A DNA stretch of 64,000 bases from Eretmocerus hayati (GCA_029851415.1 CM056742.1:14177736-14241735), one strand, 5' to 3'; shown: positions 1 to 13,404, counted from the stretch's first letter. Translations and numbers: made by a program. Notes: generated by a model not told the origin, from the letters alone.

Positions 1-412
1 CAGAGCCACACCTCGAGTTTTGATATTATACAGAGTGATGGAATTTTACCCCTCATTCATCCTTTTTCACCATCTTGATTGTTCTATATGTGAGGTTAAG
101 ATCGCGATAACCTTTACTCTTTCACTGATGAGTACTTCAGAAAATGGTGGAAGAAATTTCAGTGTGTGGAGTGGGTGGAGTCTTATTGGAATTTGCACAT
201 TTTTAGAAAGAAGATTATGCTATTATTGAGGAGATTTGGATACTGCTAGTGGTTGTATCTGTGAATGATAAAGAAGGTGAAGAGTAATTTCATGTAAGAT
301 GTGAGAAGGTGCACTTGCACAGATGCACAGCAGCGGGTATATGTCATACACTCATATGGGATAAAAATTTTATAATGCTCGAGAGATGAAAGGTTGAAGT
401 CACACGATTTCT

Positions 413-784
413 CACAAGGAGAGCCCAAGGAGTTTGGGAGCTGAATCTGGCTGAAACTCTGGGAGTCATCTCCTTTTGGCACCAAAAGATGATACCCAAA
501 GCCGCAGAGTCTAACGCTCAAGCGTTTCCGAGCTACAGGCCACAACCCATGCATTACAGTATTTCTATATATATACCATTTTCCCACATATGAAGGGCTC
601 CGGACCAGAACGGTAGAAGTCCATTTTGGTGAAAATTGAATTTTGACGGGAAATGGTAGAAAATGCGTGTGAAAACATATACGTACAATTTCGGAAGTGA
701 AAATGTGTTTTAGTGCGTCACAAGCGCTTCGACCATTTTTTGCCTGAAAAAAGTTTCGACTTTTTTCCGGATCAGAACGGTATA
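413..784 (-). repeat. Repeat copy with GGACTTATACCG termini (left copy)
   Basis: Bases 413-624 are the reverse complement of 2341-2535 at high but imperfect identity; the shared blocks include the GGAGATGA..CCCAGAGTTTC and GCGTTAGACTCTGCGG segments. A 23-bp motif of the form GGACTTATACCGTTCTGG-N-CCGG lies on the minus strand at about 601-623 and again at 762-784, so two termini sit in the same orientation about 160 bp apart. Open frames here read through the repeat and are not coding. This is a non-autonomous DNA element or a piece of one; no transposase is visible. Confidence 0.75.
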
Positions 785-1918
785 AGTCCACGCCCGAACA
801 CTAAAACACTGCTCTGATGCCTTTCATCTTCAACCATTGCACTTTTTTAGCTCTCGCAAAGTGGCAGTAGACCCCAGAATATAGGATTTAGAAACCCCAT
901 GTTCCTTGGGTGGCTGCATTCAGTCGTTGAGATGTTTGCAAGCCGAAGTTCGTCGCTACCCTCTTCACGATCTTGCATACAGAATAGCCCTATCGAAAAG
1001 AAACTCGCGGAACAGCATTCCGTGAGGGTTCGCAAGGATATTGTGACTTTCTTAGAAGCTTTGAATTGAACTTTTGCCATCTCAAATCGTCAGTAATGAG
1101 ATCAGAATGACAGTGGCCCGAGCAATGACCACTCGAAAAAAACCTAAAATGAGTCGATAGACCTATCGATGAACTCGCTATAGGTTTCGTTTTTTATCAT
1201 GTCCTCAGAGATCTTTTCAGAAGTCCGAATCATTAAACCTAAGATACAGGCAAGTTCAAATCATGTATATTGCTTTTTTAAAGGAAAATCTCAATATCCG
1301 TGACTACCTACAGCTTCATCATCAAATCGACACATCTCATTCACGATTGATTCAGAATACAGTTTTGAAAATTACTAACTCACGTTTTCAATATTAGTTG
1401 TCACCTGACTGTTAGCTCAATTCCTCTATTAGTTACAAGTGAATTTCACTGTAAAGGAAATTGTGTTAAGAAATACTAGGTTTCTCCAATCCATCCCCCT
1501 GCAACTAATTGGATTTACATCAAATTGTTTATCAATATCAGTGTTGCCAGACTCATAAATTTAAGAAATTCTGATTATCTATCCGCACTCCATATTCAAA
1601 TAGAAGTATTTAAATGCTGAACTTTCCAGTACGACCTGTCTGAATTTGATACTTCAAGTAGAAGTTCTGTACTTTGTGACCTACCAAACATTATAAATTA
1701 TAGACCAAGCTGATTGAATGAATACTTGTCGATGAAATCCTCTGTGCACCCGTGGACCCGCAATATCATGAATAAAATCGATTACAGTCATGGCACTCTA
1801 AATAGAACCTGTTCGGTAAAATCTGTCGATGTAACTCGACGATGATTCTTGAACATTAGCAAATGTCTCCATCGAAACCTAATGCGGATACTCCTGGTCG
1901 ACAATTCGGAAAAAAACG

Positions 1919-2160
1919 TGGACTTATACCGATCTGGTCGGGAAAATTTCCCAACTTTTTTTTCTACCCAAAAACATTTTTTGATTCTAAACGGTGTTAA
2001 TTCACAATATCTCCACATTCTCCGAACTAAAATAGTGAAAGTCAACTCGTTTCTCCATCTGTTCTGGTTCGAAACGGTAAAAAGCAGAAATAGTGTTCTT
2101 ATACCGTTCTGGTCCGGAAAAAAAAGTCGAAAAATTTTCCGGGCCAGAACGGTATAAGTC
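1919..2160. mobile_element. Small TIR element (about 240 bp), GGACTTATACCG ends
   Basis: The left end (plus strand) begins GGACTTATACCGATCTGGTC and the right end is its reverse complement with few changes, so the pair forms terminal inverted repeats of about 45 bp that include an AT-rich run next to the 23-mer. An extra internal plus-strand copy of the 23-mer lies at about 2098-2117. The size and lack of coding capacity fit a MITE. No clear target duplication is visible (flanks ..aaaaaacgt and attttttg..). Confidence 0.65.
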
Positions 2161-2340
2161 CATTTTTTGTTGTAAAGTAGTGAGTAATTAGAGTGAACAA
2201 TTGAAAATCATTACCCCCTATACAACAGTTATCGTGAAACTCACCTACTTTATGATAAAGAAGGAACTGAGACTCAAAATGATGATTCGAATTTTCTGTT
2301 GCAAAAAAACTTCGAGTTGAATTTCCCAGAAATGAAAAAA

Positions 2341-2535
2341 ATGGACTTATACCGTTCTGGGCCGGAGCCCTTCATATATAGATATACTGCAATGCATAGG
2401 TTGTATCCCGTAGCTCGAAAACTCTTGAGCGTTAGACTCTGCGGCTTTGGGTATCATCTTTTGGTGCCAAAAGGAGATGATTCCCAGAGTTTCAGCCAGA
2501 TCCAGCTCCCGAACCCCTTGAACTCCCCTTGTCAG
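2341..2535 (+). repeat. Repeat copy with GGACTTATACCG terminus (right copy)
   Basis: This is an inverted copy of 413-624. It starts with the same 23-mer (GGACTTATACCGTTCTGG followed by GCCGG) and continues through matching sequence to about 2535, where similarity ends. Frames crossing it translate the element terminus and are not genes. Confidence 0.75.
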
Positions 2536-5190
2536 CCTCAATTTGTTTGCTCTTCGTTGGACGAATGAGTGGATGGATACTACATGCATCCATCTGGCTA
2601 ATTTCAGATTCACTTAGGGATAACATTTTTAGTTATTGAAGATCAGTTTTTACTGTTGATGAATGACGTGATTCCAAATTTCACACTAGCTTTTGAATCG
2701 GGTCGATACATTATCAAATCAAAGATTCATGAGATTTGGAAGTTCATCTGTGAAGTATCTCTGAATGAGATTCGAAAGTAATATATTGAGGAGAGATACC
2801 AAATCAAATAATCATGATCATTCCAGATTTATCTTCGATTCATTCATATAAGTCTGCGGTGAATGTGAATATCTCGGACACTCGTTATCGATGAGGGCAA
2901 GGAGCCAATCGTCATTTATTGTGGGATTTCCGATGATGAGTATATTTATTTCATTTTTATTTCGTTCTATTTAGGGAATGCTGACGGACCCATAGACCCT
3001 ATAGACATGGGTGTCACGAGGATTCATTGGAAAAATATTCTTACAGAATATTATCAAACTAAGCTATACAATTGAGCTAAAAAAATTCTTAATTTAATAG
3101 TAAATCATTCGCAAATTAGTAAATTTCGCACCGAGATTATGAGGTTGTAGCTCGCTCCTGAACGATTGGTTTTCGGCCCGAGCCGCAGGCGGAGGTTAAA
3201 ATAATCGCTCGAAAGCGGGGAGTCTCATGATCGAGGCGCGAATGCTATTTTATGCAATTTTGTAATCACTCAAACATCAGAAAATTGCATAAAAAATTTT
3301 AATGAAAAAAAAACCTAAAACGCAAAGCTAATATCATTGAGTTTGATTTTTTTGAGACAATAAACATGGGATAAAAAGAATATCATACCCAGTCACTTCA
3401 CATTTTCGTCACAGGTGTTTGTATTTTCATGACGCTAGGGATAGCAGAGTCACTAGTTTCCCAAACAATTTCAATAAAATTCGATACTGAGATTATGGCT
3501 CAATCCGCGTCAAAAGTGATAGGGGAGTAGGGGTAATTTTCCTCCGAATTCTACAGTCTTTTGGAAATGATTGCAGAGAAGAATAAATTAGAAATGAACT
3601 AAGAATACAAAGGATTACTCAGCTCTACTTTGAGTATGATACAAGATTTTTTTTGAAACAACTGTAATATTTTTGAAATGAAATAACGCTGATTCTAACA
3701 TCACTCAAGATAAGGATGATACATAATCCTCATGACACGGATAAGGAAAGAGCTCCAAAGTCGATAGAGAGATAGAATATAAAGATAGAGTGTACGAGGA
3801 AGGAAAAGATATAGAGAAATGTGGAAATAGAGGTGGAAACGAGGAAGTGTCACGGAATAGAAAGACAAAGCCTACAGTTAGACGGAAACACGCGCAGAAA
3901 ATGAAAGTGCACGGTGCAAAAGACGAGAAGAAATGTTTTGCGCGTGAGCAAACACGATGCTCGTTTCCTTCCATTATATGTATCTATCTCTCTGGTATCC
4001 TGTTATCTTTGCACTCTCTTTCTACACAATGCAAATCAATTTATCCGACGACGTTTATGATAGCATCGGTTCGTATTGGAATGAAAATAAAATTTGGAAG
4101 AGGATTACCGGGGACTAAGGGGATAGGTATTGAAATATATTGTAAAATTTGAATATTCATGGACTTTGCTGATTAGGATGAGATTAAGATATCAAAAATA
4201 TCATCTGTTAACGAGTTTCTCTCTAGACACGATATCGATTATATAAGGAATTCTGTTGTGAACTTTACATAACTATGTTGAAAACATGAATGATGGAAAA
4301 AGTACCATCCAATAGAATTCGTCAATCACGTATTTCCAGGATTAACCTTCAGGATCAACCATCAAATCGAGCATCAGTGTTGAGTCAGTAAAAATAATTT
4401 TCAAAAAATCCCAGAGTTTCTTTCAATCAACCCGAAATTTCTTCATGAGACACCAAATAAATCAGTATATCCCTACCATTCTACAGAATTTTCTAAATTC
4501 CTGTTTCAATCAAAATATCCGATCAAGCGGATGTATCATCTCAAATATCGTATCAAAGCAACACGCATAGCTTCGAATACTCTCCAATTCAAGCTTCACC
4601 CCATCTATCAATCTAAACGGCCCAGGCTCAATTCGGTGCACGAACCGCATTGATAGACACTTGCAACGTTGAGCCAATTAACGGGTCGACATTGCGCACC
4701 CGTCGCCAATGCCACCACACTACCACTACAACCATCACCTTTACCATATACACTCACATACAGGTGGACACAATGAATCAGTGCAATTCAGGAATTCCGT
4801 CCTCGCAATTTCGGCGTTAATCAATTTATCCGAGACTCGGAAATTAACCATTCAGAATCTCTCCTATCCCATTCACTTCACCCGTCAAAATTCAAATTCT
4901 CTCTGCCACTTTTCTCAGAATACTTTTTCACGAGAACAAAAACTTTTCACGAACAGTGTGTTATAAGCCCAAAGTTGAAGAATTCGAGTGAAATTTTGTT
5001 AGTTGTGGAAACACGTAGAAAGCGCAAGCGCGCTTCGATAATTGCGGTGGTTTGCGACGCGCAATTAGCCTCAATTGCCTTAGGGATCATCGACTTCGCT
5101 CTGCGGTCTTGTACCACAGTATATATCTCACATTTCACCAAACAATACATTAGCACTCACGACTACACTTACACAAGAACCTGCGGAAAC
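2536..5190. other. Non-coding stretch, no gene seen
   Basis: This stretch is AT-rich with no convincing exon, RNA gene or element ends. The only recognisable item is a dispersed repeat at 3155-3205. Bases 3700-4000 are purine-rich on the plus strand (reverse frame rich in Phe and Ser), which looks compositional. Confidence 0.5.
3155..3205 (+). repeat. Dispersed short repeat (TTTTCGGCCCGAGCC family)
   Basis: The block with core TTTTCGGCCCGAGCC followed by a GAGGTYRAAAT segment recurs at 53185-53220 (plus, diverged) and at about 54135-54175 (minus). Three copies in one window mark it as an interspersed repeat or a piece of one. No ends can be fixed from these copies. Confidence 0.55.
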
Positions 5191-5194
5191 CTGC

Positions 5195-5300
5195 ACAAAC
5201 ATAAACACACACACACACACAACTACTCAATTTCACACATACACATTTCAAAGACGCGTAAACCCACACACGTACACACACGCGCGCACACACACACATA
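5195..5300 (+). repeat. CA-rich microsatellite tract
   Basis: Several (CA)n runs are mixed with short degenerate stretches, including (CA)8-like and CGCGCACACACA blocks. Frames here read as His/Thr runs and are not coding. Confidence 0.85.
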
Positions 5301-5430
5301 AATACACTCACACGTATGAAGTGGGAAGTGAGGATGTGGTATTCGAGACGAGCTTCATCACACACTTACAAATTCATACAAACGTATAGACACCTACAAA
5401 AACTCACACATACCCGTCATAAATGCACGC

Positions 5431-5458
5431 GTATGTGTGTGTGTGTGTGTGTGTGTTT
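5431..5458 (+). repeat. (GT)n microsatellite
   Basis: This is an uninterrupted GT run of about 12-13 units. It is the complement of the CA tract about 150 bp upstream, so the two can pair as an imperfect inverted repeat. Confidence 0.9.
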
Positions 5459-5566
5459 GAGTTCAGGTGTGTCATCACGGGTGAAATGAAAAGGGTCGAT
5501 GTGGTGGTCGAAGCAAACGGAGCTTGACATTTTCTCAGGGAGGAAATTGTGGGGTTTTCACGAGAG

Positions 5567-5574
5567 TATAAAAG
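5567..5574 (+). promoter_or_regulatory. Possible TATA box
   Basis: TATAAAAG sits in a locally GC-richer context. The nearest downstream ATG (5622) opens a frame of about 31 codons only, so no gene is assigned. It may be chance. Confidence 0.2.
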
Positions 5575-6919
5575 GGTGTGGCGAGTTGCAAAAACTTTGA
5601 AGGTACAAACTTCTTGAAAGAGATGGCTTTTATCGAAGGTATTGGACTTTGTGTGGGTAAAGGTGTTGCACCCAGGTGGATTGATTTGAGTATCGATGAC
5701 GTTTGTAGGTCGGTATAAACTTTGGGAACGATCGAATCTTGGTGTAGGAAAGAGAGGGAGGAGGTGTTGGGCCGCCGACAAGCTTTTGTGATCGATGTTC
5801 AAGGACTTTGTGGAAGTTTGAAGGTTTGAGAAATTGATATGGTATACGTGTGCCCCGATTTGGATTTGATCAGTTTGGTCTCATCAGTTATCGTCAATTG
5901 TTGTAGCGTCGAAATTAGGGAACTGTCGTGATTCTAAGGGGAATTTTTCATGGAATCATCAAAATGTTTGAGATTTCATGGAAATGATTTGAAGCTATGA
6001 AATAAAAGCTAAACCGAAAAACTATTGATGTTGATAGACCCTCACAAGATACTGAATGGATTGGCAGCAATGTTCTTCATGTTAAATCCAATATTCTTCT
6101 ATAAAAGGTTTTTCCAATCAGGAATCCAATTCTAGTTCGTTATCAGAGAAGAAACCTTGATTCTATTCCATGAAATCAATCAAATCCTCCATAAATATTT
6201 GTAATTACCGGTGAAGGATATTTTTCCATTGTTGTGTGGTTGAAGCTGAAGACTGTAATGAAATTTGCTCCTCGGAACAAAAGCAGGCTAAGCTCATTCT
6301 TGCGAGTCACTAATGATTGCTGGCTACATCGTTAGTTAGTAGATCATATCGTGGTAGTTGCTTGCGATTCAGCTGTTGGACAATTTTTAACTGCTCATTC
6401 CATTCTTAAACAGGTCTATCTTTCCGTTACAAGTTCACGCCAGACATCGAGGGAGTTAATTGTCTGATTCACGAATCAATTTTACATGACTGTCATCATC
6501 ATAAATTGGAGTTCGAAGATGCAGGATAGTCCTTTATGAGTTTTTGATAATATCATATTCGAAAAAAATTCCTCACCTGTCCATCATCCATCTTGCCTCG
6601 ATGACAATTCATGACTTCTTTTCCATCACAGACAACTAATGTTGAATCTATTTGACATTTGTTTGAATCTTTATAGTACATAACCAATTCCGTCTCATGG
6701 AAGTTTTGAAGAAAGTTCAAGAGAAATGTATAAAGAATATATTGAATTCGATCTTCGCCTGGGGCCCAACTTTTGTCCCAACATATAGCTCATAGACTAT
6801 CCTCAACACCGTAATTACTTACTTTCAAATTCACGTATCTCTACCTACGAAGTTTACCCCACACAACTCGCCTGCCAATTAGCAATTCAATTTTATCGCC
6901 AGAGAAAAAGTCTCCAGCG

Positions 6920-6970
6920 GACAGCAGGTCTGACCGAACGTTGACTTCGACCACTTGAAAACCCCTGACA
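6920..6970 (-). repeat. Orphan satellite monomer fragment
   Basis: On the minus strand it reads AAGTGGTCGAAGTCAACG then TTCGGTCAGAC, close to the AAGTGGTGTCGACCAACG..CGGTCAGAC block of the tandem repeat at 10.5-11.6 kb. It lies about 3.5 kb away in the opposite orientation, so it is a dispersed fragment of that family. Confidence 0.4.
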
Positions 6971-9161
6971 AGAAGTTCAGAGAGCAAAGACGAGAAGGAG
7001 AAGGAGGCCATTAGGAACCTCTGGCTCAATCTTGTATTCTTGCTTTAACACAAATGTGCCTGAAGCTCTCGTTTTATACTCGACGTAAGTTTGTCGACCA
7101 TCGCTGACTCTCGATGAGTAGTTCCATGGAAATTTCGATATTTGAGGGTCGTAAATATGCCAGCCCTAAATCTCACTTTCGAAGGTTCTGAGATGTATTT
7201 TTCTACTTTTTGAAACAAATGGAATATTAATTGAGTCGCGCATGAGTTTCGATATTTTCATATTATATCGGCACCATGAGGATAACACGGATACCGCGGT
7301 AGCGTCACACGGACCTGACATTTCGCTATTAAAATTGATCTCACGGTCAAACGGTTTGAGCCAGAGCCCCAGGGTTTTGAGATTTTAATCTGACTACCAT
7401 ATACTTCGTGGAAAATTAACTGGGTCCTCTGTAGTCTCACGTTTACGGGTCGCACAGCGAGAAATCGAAGCAAATTCTTGGTATTTAGCGCCTATGCTTT
7501 TAGATGGCTTCTAGTGACCAATACTTTGAGACATGGAAAAGTTGCGCCTCACGATTGACTTAGAAAAAAATTGTCCCAAAAGAGCCTGGAATAAGGCAAA
7601 TTCACTTTTATCGAGGAAAACTAAGCGAGTAAAATTTTAGTCGGAATTGCGATACAAAATGTACGTGTTCGCAATGCACATAAAGAGTGGTCTTTTGGTC
7701 CTTGTAGCTGTGGAATTTGATGTTCAGTACTACCATATTTGTTAAATATGCCCACTCGAATCCCTATCCGGCCTCTTGATGGCACTGTACAATCCAAAAG
7801 CTGAAAAGAGGAAGAACCACATCACACGGACCTGACATTTTGATCTCTTTTTTATGATAGTATTTTTGGGTAGCCCTGGATCGAAAAATTAATGACTGCG
7901 CCAAAAACGGCAACGAAAAATACATCCTTAATGACTTGTACAATTCTTTTCTCGAGGGCTTTAAGGGTTCTTACAAGGTGGCACACATTATTTCAAAGTT
8001 ACCACGGAGGTCCTCATATACAAATGATACTGAGAAAATTTCAACTGGTTTAGTATGCTCAAACACCATCAGTAGCTTTCGGTAGCAAGTTGACGGGGTT
8101 CTTGCTTCAGTAACTGCGGGTCGTTATATCGTTTTTGTGAATACTGAGTTTGTGCGACGAAACGTTAAAGCTCAGAGAAAATGTAGCCTCAGGATATTAT
8201 GAGAGACTGAAACGGGGGAGTTGGGATTTGGGAAAGAGTGAACTGTGTGTGCATTTGGGTGTGCAGTCACGAGCGGTGAATTTTTATCTCGTTGCGACAC
8301 GTTTGTTGCGTGATATGCGCTACCAGGGCTTTTTACGCTTTGAAAATTGCAATCTATATTGTAGGAGATGGGCTGCGGGTGAAATCAGATATGATGAATT
8401 TGAGTTTCGGTATTTGAGAGCGAATTTTTCACTGTTGGGGAATTTGATGTGGAAGCATATTCCATACGAGGCATGTTGCTGGTGGGATTTTTGATGGTGA
8501 TCTCGAGCTTTAATTTTGTATCGGAAAGTTTATAATCTGTCAATATTACCACTGATGCATTCATCTAATTAATTATGCATAAAGAATTTTTCATCGATAA
8601 TCAGATTTCTCCTGATGGAATATTCCAAATTAATATGACTGGTTAACCATGAACTACCTCTCAAAGAGAGTTCTGTGTGGAGTAGATTATTTTTATAGCA
8701 CTCCACCTCATCACAATGATAATTTCGATGTAGCATGCATAAATAGTATACAGTGGTGCAATAGAGATAAACGCGAGGATGTTCTCAATTCCACAGGAAA
8801 ACCGTGATGGGCTAATTTAGTACAAGTAAGTTCACGCTTTGTGGTTGTAATTTTCAACTGGCATGTAGAAAACGAATTCACAGTTCTTTTGACGCGTCAA
8901 GATTCTCTGTTAGATGTAATATACCGTCTCTTCAGAGGTTTTCTTGGCTGAAACGTAAATCCCGATGTGGACGCTCAAAACGGAGCCTGGAATTGCAATC
9001 GGACGATAATTTATCATCGGCAAAGCAAAGCACATTTGGACACCCCGCCTACGCGAAATTTTTCCTCGCTATACTTTTGAACGGCATAGTTTATTGCAAC
9101 AGCAGATGAATATTGGTTCTCATGCCAAGAAGTGGAGAATGAGTTTATGAATAAAGCATTG

Positions 9162-9335
9162 GCTGCGTCTACATGAGAATGATTCAGCGCGAATTCAGCG
9201 CTAATTCTTGTCCTTGCGGAAAGATAAATCGATAAAACAGGATACCTTTCGTGCTCTGTTTTATCGATTATCTTTCCAAACGGACAAAAATTGGAGCTCA
9301 ATTCGCGCTGAATCAATCTCATGTAGATGCAGCTG
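9162..9335. mobile_element. Palindromic MITE (about 175 bp)
   Basis: The two halves are reverse complements, from GCTGCRTCTACATGAGA at the outer ends through GATTCAGCGCGAATT to an inner ATCGATAAAACAG stem around a loop of about 20 bases. The transcript would be one long hairpin. There is no coding capacity and no certain target duplication. Confidence 0.8.
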
Positions 9336-9339
9336 GTGA

Positions 9340-10495
9340 TTGCTAGCAAGAAAAACTCGTCGCCATCTGGTGGTGCGAGCCCGAAATGTGTTAGTCGCGA
9401 GTGATTAGGTCTATCGAAGATGAGAGAAAGGAGAGGCCAATAACGACATGGAGCTATAGTATTTACGTATCTCTGCAAAAAATCTTCATTAATGAGCTTT
9501 GAGTCGATAAATCTGCATAATTCTGGAGATTTGTACCCATGAGTGTGATCCAAGCGTGTGTGGAAAATTTATAAAGATGGATTCAGTAGTTTCGTCAGAT
9601 GAAGGTGCAAAAGTGCTGGCTCGAGTCGCGGCAAGGAAAGGGGCTTCGCCATAATCAATTAAACAATCAATCAATCGTCCATATAAGAAATTACTCTGTC
9701 TTGTACAGTGAGATATCCCACTTAATTTTACTCGTTGAAACTAAATCATGTATGTACTTTACACTGAACGTGGCTTCCAATATTTGCCATAATTTTTTAT
9801 TAACGCCTGATGAGAATCTGAAATTCGGCACAGTAGTCTCTGTCAAATCCAGAAACGCATGACCATATGAAGCCTCAATCTGTCCATGTTATGGAGGGAA
9901 TGGAAGAAAACGAAGTGGACTAATTTCATCATTCAGACACCTATCATCACTTTGCAAGAAATTCTGATCTTTTTCGTATCAGAAACCTCCTCCGAAATAT
10001 CGGAACTGGAAACTGAATGAAGGGAATATGAAACTGTTTTATCCATGATCATGAATAAAACAGCCTCACAATAAGAAATTCAATTTGCCACAATCTTTTT
10101 CAGCATTTTGCTCAGAATTCATCCATAATCACTGTATGCATTTCGATCAAAAATTCTGTAACACGCTCGTGTACATAGCATATTCTGCACCACTTCTCCT
10201 CTCGAGGGCACCATATTCGACATGCCTCCGCGGCACGTGGACGACCAGCATCAAACTTTACCGAGATTCAAATTGCCGCTCACGTATCACCAGCCGCGCC
10301 TCGCTTCGGTCTCTCAACTGATGCAATTTCGGAGGGCCAGCTGCCGGCTAACAAGCCATCTCCGTCCTCTCATATACCTAGTACACCCACACGATACCAT
10401 CCCATTTACAGCGATATTCACATACACACGTATCGCTTTATGATCCCGTGCTAACGCTAGCAAAGTAAAACAGTTTCAGAGTTTATAGATTTTAT
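9340..10495. other. Non-coding stretch, no gene seen
   Basis: Nothing recognisable. The open frames are short, overlap on both strands and carry no family signature. Confidence 0.45.
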
Positions 10496-10499
10496 GAGT

Positions 10500-11640
10500 A
10501 TCCCAGTGGTCATCAACTCGGTTGACCCACGTGGCATTCAAAATTCAAATCGAGTCCAGAATACAAGAACTTCTGTGTGCTAGTAGTGGTAAATATTTGG
10601 TCGGACATTGGCAAATCTGGGTTCTGAACTAATGCTGGGACATTGTTAGTCTCCCAGTGATTCGATTATGAAACGAGCCGACCCACGTAGCATATCAATT
10701 CCAAATTGAGTCAGGAATACAAGTAGTGCTGCTCAACGTTCGGTCAGACATAAGCGAATCTAAAGTTCTGGGCTTACTCATGAATCTTTTCTGACCTCAT
10801 CGGTGGCCATCAAATCGATGGATCCATTTAGCATCCAGATTCCACATCGAGGCCTCGAGTGGATATAAGTGGATAAGATCAACGTTAGGCGAGACATTGA
10901 TAAATTTAGATTTCTGACCCATATTGCTGGGAATTTATCTGGCCTAATAAAATGGACTCACCTAGCATCTGAATTTGGAATTGAGATCTAGTGGGAATTG
11001 AGTAGTACTAGTCATCGTTCAGTCAGGTATTGGTGGATCGAGAGTTCTGAGTTGTATCACTGGAAATTTTTTCATCTCATCAGCTGCCATCAAATTGGCG
11101 GGTTCACGCGTGGCATTCAACTCTCGAATGTAGGTCTTATGAGAATACAAGTGGTGTCGACCAACGTCCGGTCAGACATTAAGAAATTTCGAGTTCTGAG
11201 CTGTATTGCACAGACTTTTACGGCCTCAAACGTGGTATCTGAACGATGAACCACGCAGTATCTAAATTGGGAAAAGAGGTTTCACGAGAATTAGGTAGTG
11301 TGGGTCAATGTCCGATCGCACAATGGCGAACCTGAATGCTTTTGATTCCATCAGTGGTCATCAAATCAATGGACCCACGTGGAATTCAAATCTCGAAGTG
11401 ATATCGATCGACGTTTAGTCAGGCATGGAGAAACCTGGAGTTTTGTGTTGTTTGGTTGAGCTTTTTTTTGGCTTTATTAGTGGTAGTTGGAACGATGAGC
11501 CTATGTCACATCTAACTTTGGAATTGATGCCTCCCGAGAATACAAGTAGTGCAGGTCGATGTTGTGTCAGCCATCACAGTAAATCGGGACTGTTCATCTG
11601 TGATGCTGGGTCTGTTCTGGGCTCGTAAAACATATAAGAC
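10500..11640 (+). repeat. Degenerate tandem satellite, period about 150 bp
   Basis: About eight diverged units follow each other. Each carries, in order, a CATCAAATCGATGGACCCACGTGGCATTC-like box (split here by variation), a GAATACAAGTAGTG box, a CAACGTTCGGTCAGACAT box and an AATCT.GAGTTCTGAGCTGTATTGC-like box. Units differ at many sites and by small indels, so the array is old. Frames inside it are not genes. Confidence 0.85.
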
Positions 11641-13404
11641 ATTGGGTTCACGTAGCAGGAATGCACGGAAATGGAATTTTTGCGGCTCACGAATCATGGG
11701 TATATATGAAGCAGCAAATTATACCGAGAGAGGTGAACCAGAGATAAAACGTAATAAAGCGTGCAAGGGAAGAGAGAAAGAGAAAGCCAGTACTCGTGGG
11801 CTGTTGAGATCCCTCGGAAATGAGCGGAAATGTACGAGGAATGTCGTCGTTGGGCCATGCTTCTCTTACTAGGACTACGTTACGATTTTTTCCTATGCTC
11901 TCACTCTCTCACTCGCGCGTCACGGGACATTTAATGGTGATTAAATTCTTTCCTACGCGCAGTGCTTTCTGAATTCCGCAGCAAAGCTAAGCATCATGCT
12001 ATACGTATATATTCATTTGTAGAGCTCATTATTCCGTATGAAATTTGATTTATTTCCAGGATTTATGTCGTACCTCTGGTGAAAAATGAGTTGATAGTAC
12101 TCCTGTGTTGCGGTGGGAATTTGAAAATTAACGCTTGAATCTTTGAGCTGGATTTTGTAGGAATTAGCTAGTTTTCATTGAAATAGCTTGGTCTGGAATT
12201 TGAAAAAGCTCTGATCGCATGGAGATCGGAATCTGATTGCGGATTCCAAATTCAGTTTTCCCCTAAATTTATTTGAGATTGATTTTGAATGAGAAAATAA
12301 ATTCATGAAATACTATTCCAGTAACGTGATAGAATTTTTTCATTTATTTTTCTGATGTGTTCAAATAAAGAAAAGCCGCATTCTGTGTTATGAACTTCGA
12401 ACAAAATATCCAAATGGAGAGGGAGGTTTGTACTAAATAGAGAAAACACCCTCATTTTGATATCCAATAAAGTGATTTTTGATGGTGTGAATTCGTATTT
12501 ATCAAGATTCATCGGGGCTACAGTGGCACCACTCACAATCAGTTGAACAGTGTTTAGGAAATTCAAAAAGAGGTGAGCTTACTATATCCTTTGACTTTCA
12601 ATCAAGCAATGCTACACAGCGGTTTTTGAATCTCTTAATACTGCTAGATCATAAATTCTACGGAATGGTGAGCAAGAATGAAAAGTTTCTCAAAATTCGG
12701 AAATACAAAGTAGGTCACAGTCTGCGGACGAATTAAACCCACGATTTCTCGTTACAGAGAATAATACTCTTTTCACATAGTCATACCGAATTTGGGTTTT
12801 CTTCCATTCGAAAAATAAGAGACAATGAGGTTCATCATCCCTTGAAAAATAGACTTTCCTTGCCAGAAGTTGAATGAAAAAGTTGAGAAAGCATCACCAA
12901 CAGGCCACGTGGCATTTCAAAATCAGTGAAAGAATTTTTACGAGCTTCCAAAGGCATTGGAGATAAAGTATCTCATTCAAACATCCTTTGACTCTACTTT
13001 TCACATTTTTTAGCATCACTAGCACTATCAGTAGTACCCAGTACCGTTTGTCCATTTACGGCTTTTCGGGGAAAGAAAGAGGGAGCTAAGCGCAATCTCG
13101 AAACCTTATCTCAACTGACATCAGTAGACTCCTGAGGCAGTAGCATTAGTAACAGAGTAGCAGTTCTCTAGAAAAGCTGTTTAGGGTATGGAGCTGTAGC
13201 CGTGCCACAGAGATATGCCTCGTAATCGTCAAAAGTAAACGAGCTCGTTTTCTCGTTTTAGTGAGCAACCATTTCTGCTTCTTGGTTTGCAGTGATTGAA
13301 TCTTCTTCGTCAGTTTCAAATTAATCCCTTCAAGTATCCTCGTGATTTTATTCCCTTAGTCCAGAGAGTACACTTTATTTTGAGTACCAAATGGTATAAC
13401 TATA
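11641..13404. other. Non-coding stretch, no gene seen
   Basis: No exon, RNA gene or repeat pair could be supported. The frames present lack family motifs. Confidence 0.45.

Larger units (their letters stand above)
5460..9160. other. Non-coding stretch, no gene seen
   Basis: No exon with recognisable product, TIR pair or RNA gene was found. An 18-bp phrase CACACGGACCTGACATTT occurs twice (about 7307 and 7825), and an isolated piece of the 10.5-kb satellite lies at about 6920-6970 on the minus strand. The 114-codon open frame at 8150-8494 begins with GTG and matches nothing I recognise. Confidence 0.5.

Noticed and set aside
246..791. 181-codon minus-strand frame
   Set aside because: It reads through element termini that recur at 1919, 2139 and 2343 in other frames; no domain is present.
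5404..5802. 132-codon minus-strand frame
   Set aside because: Its C-terminal part is the GT microsatellite read as His/Thr repeats, and the rest shows no family pattern.
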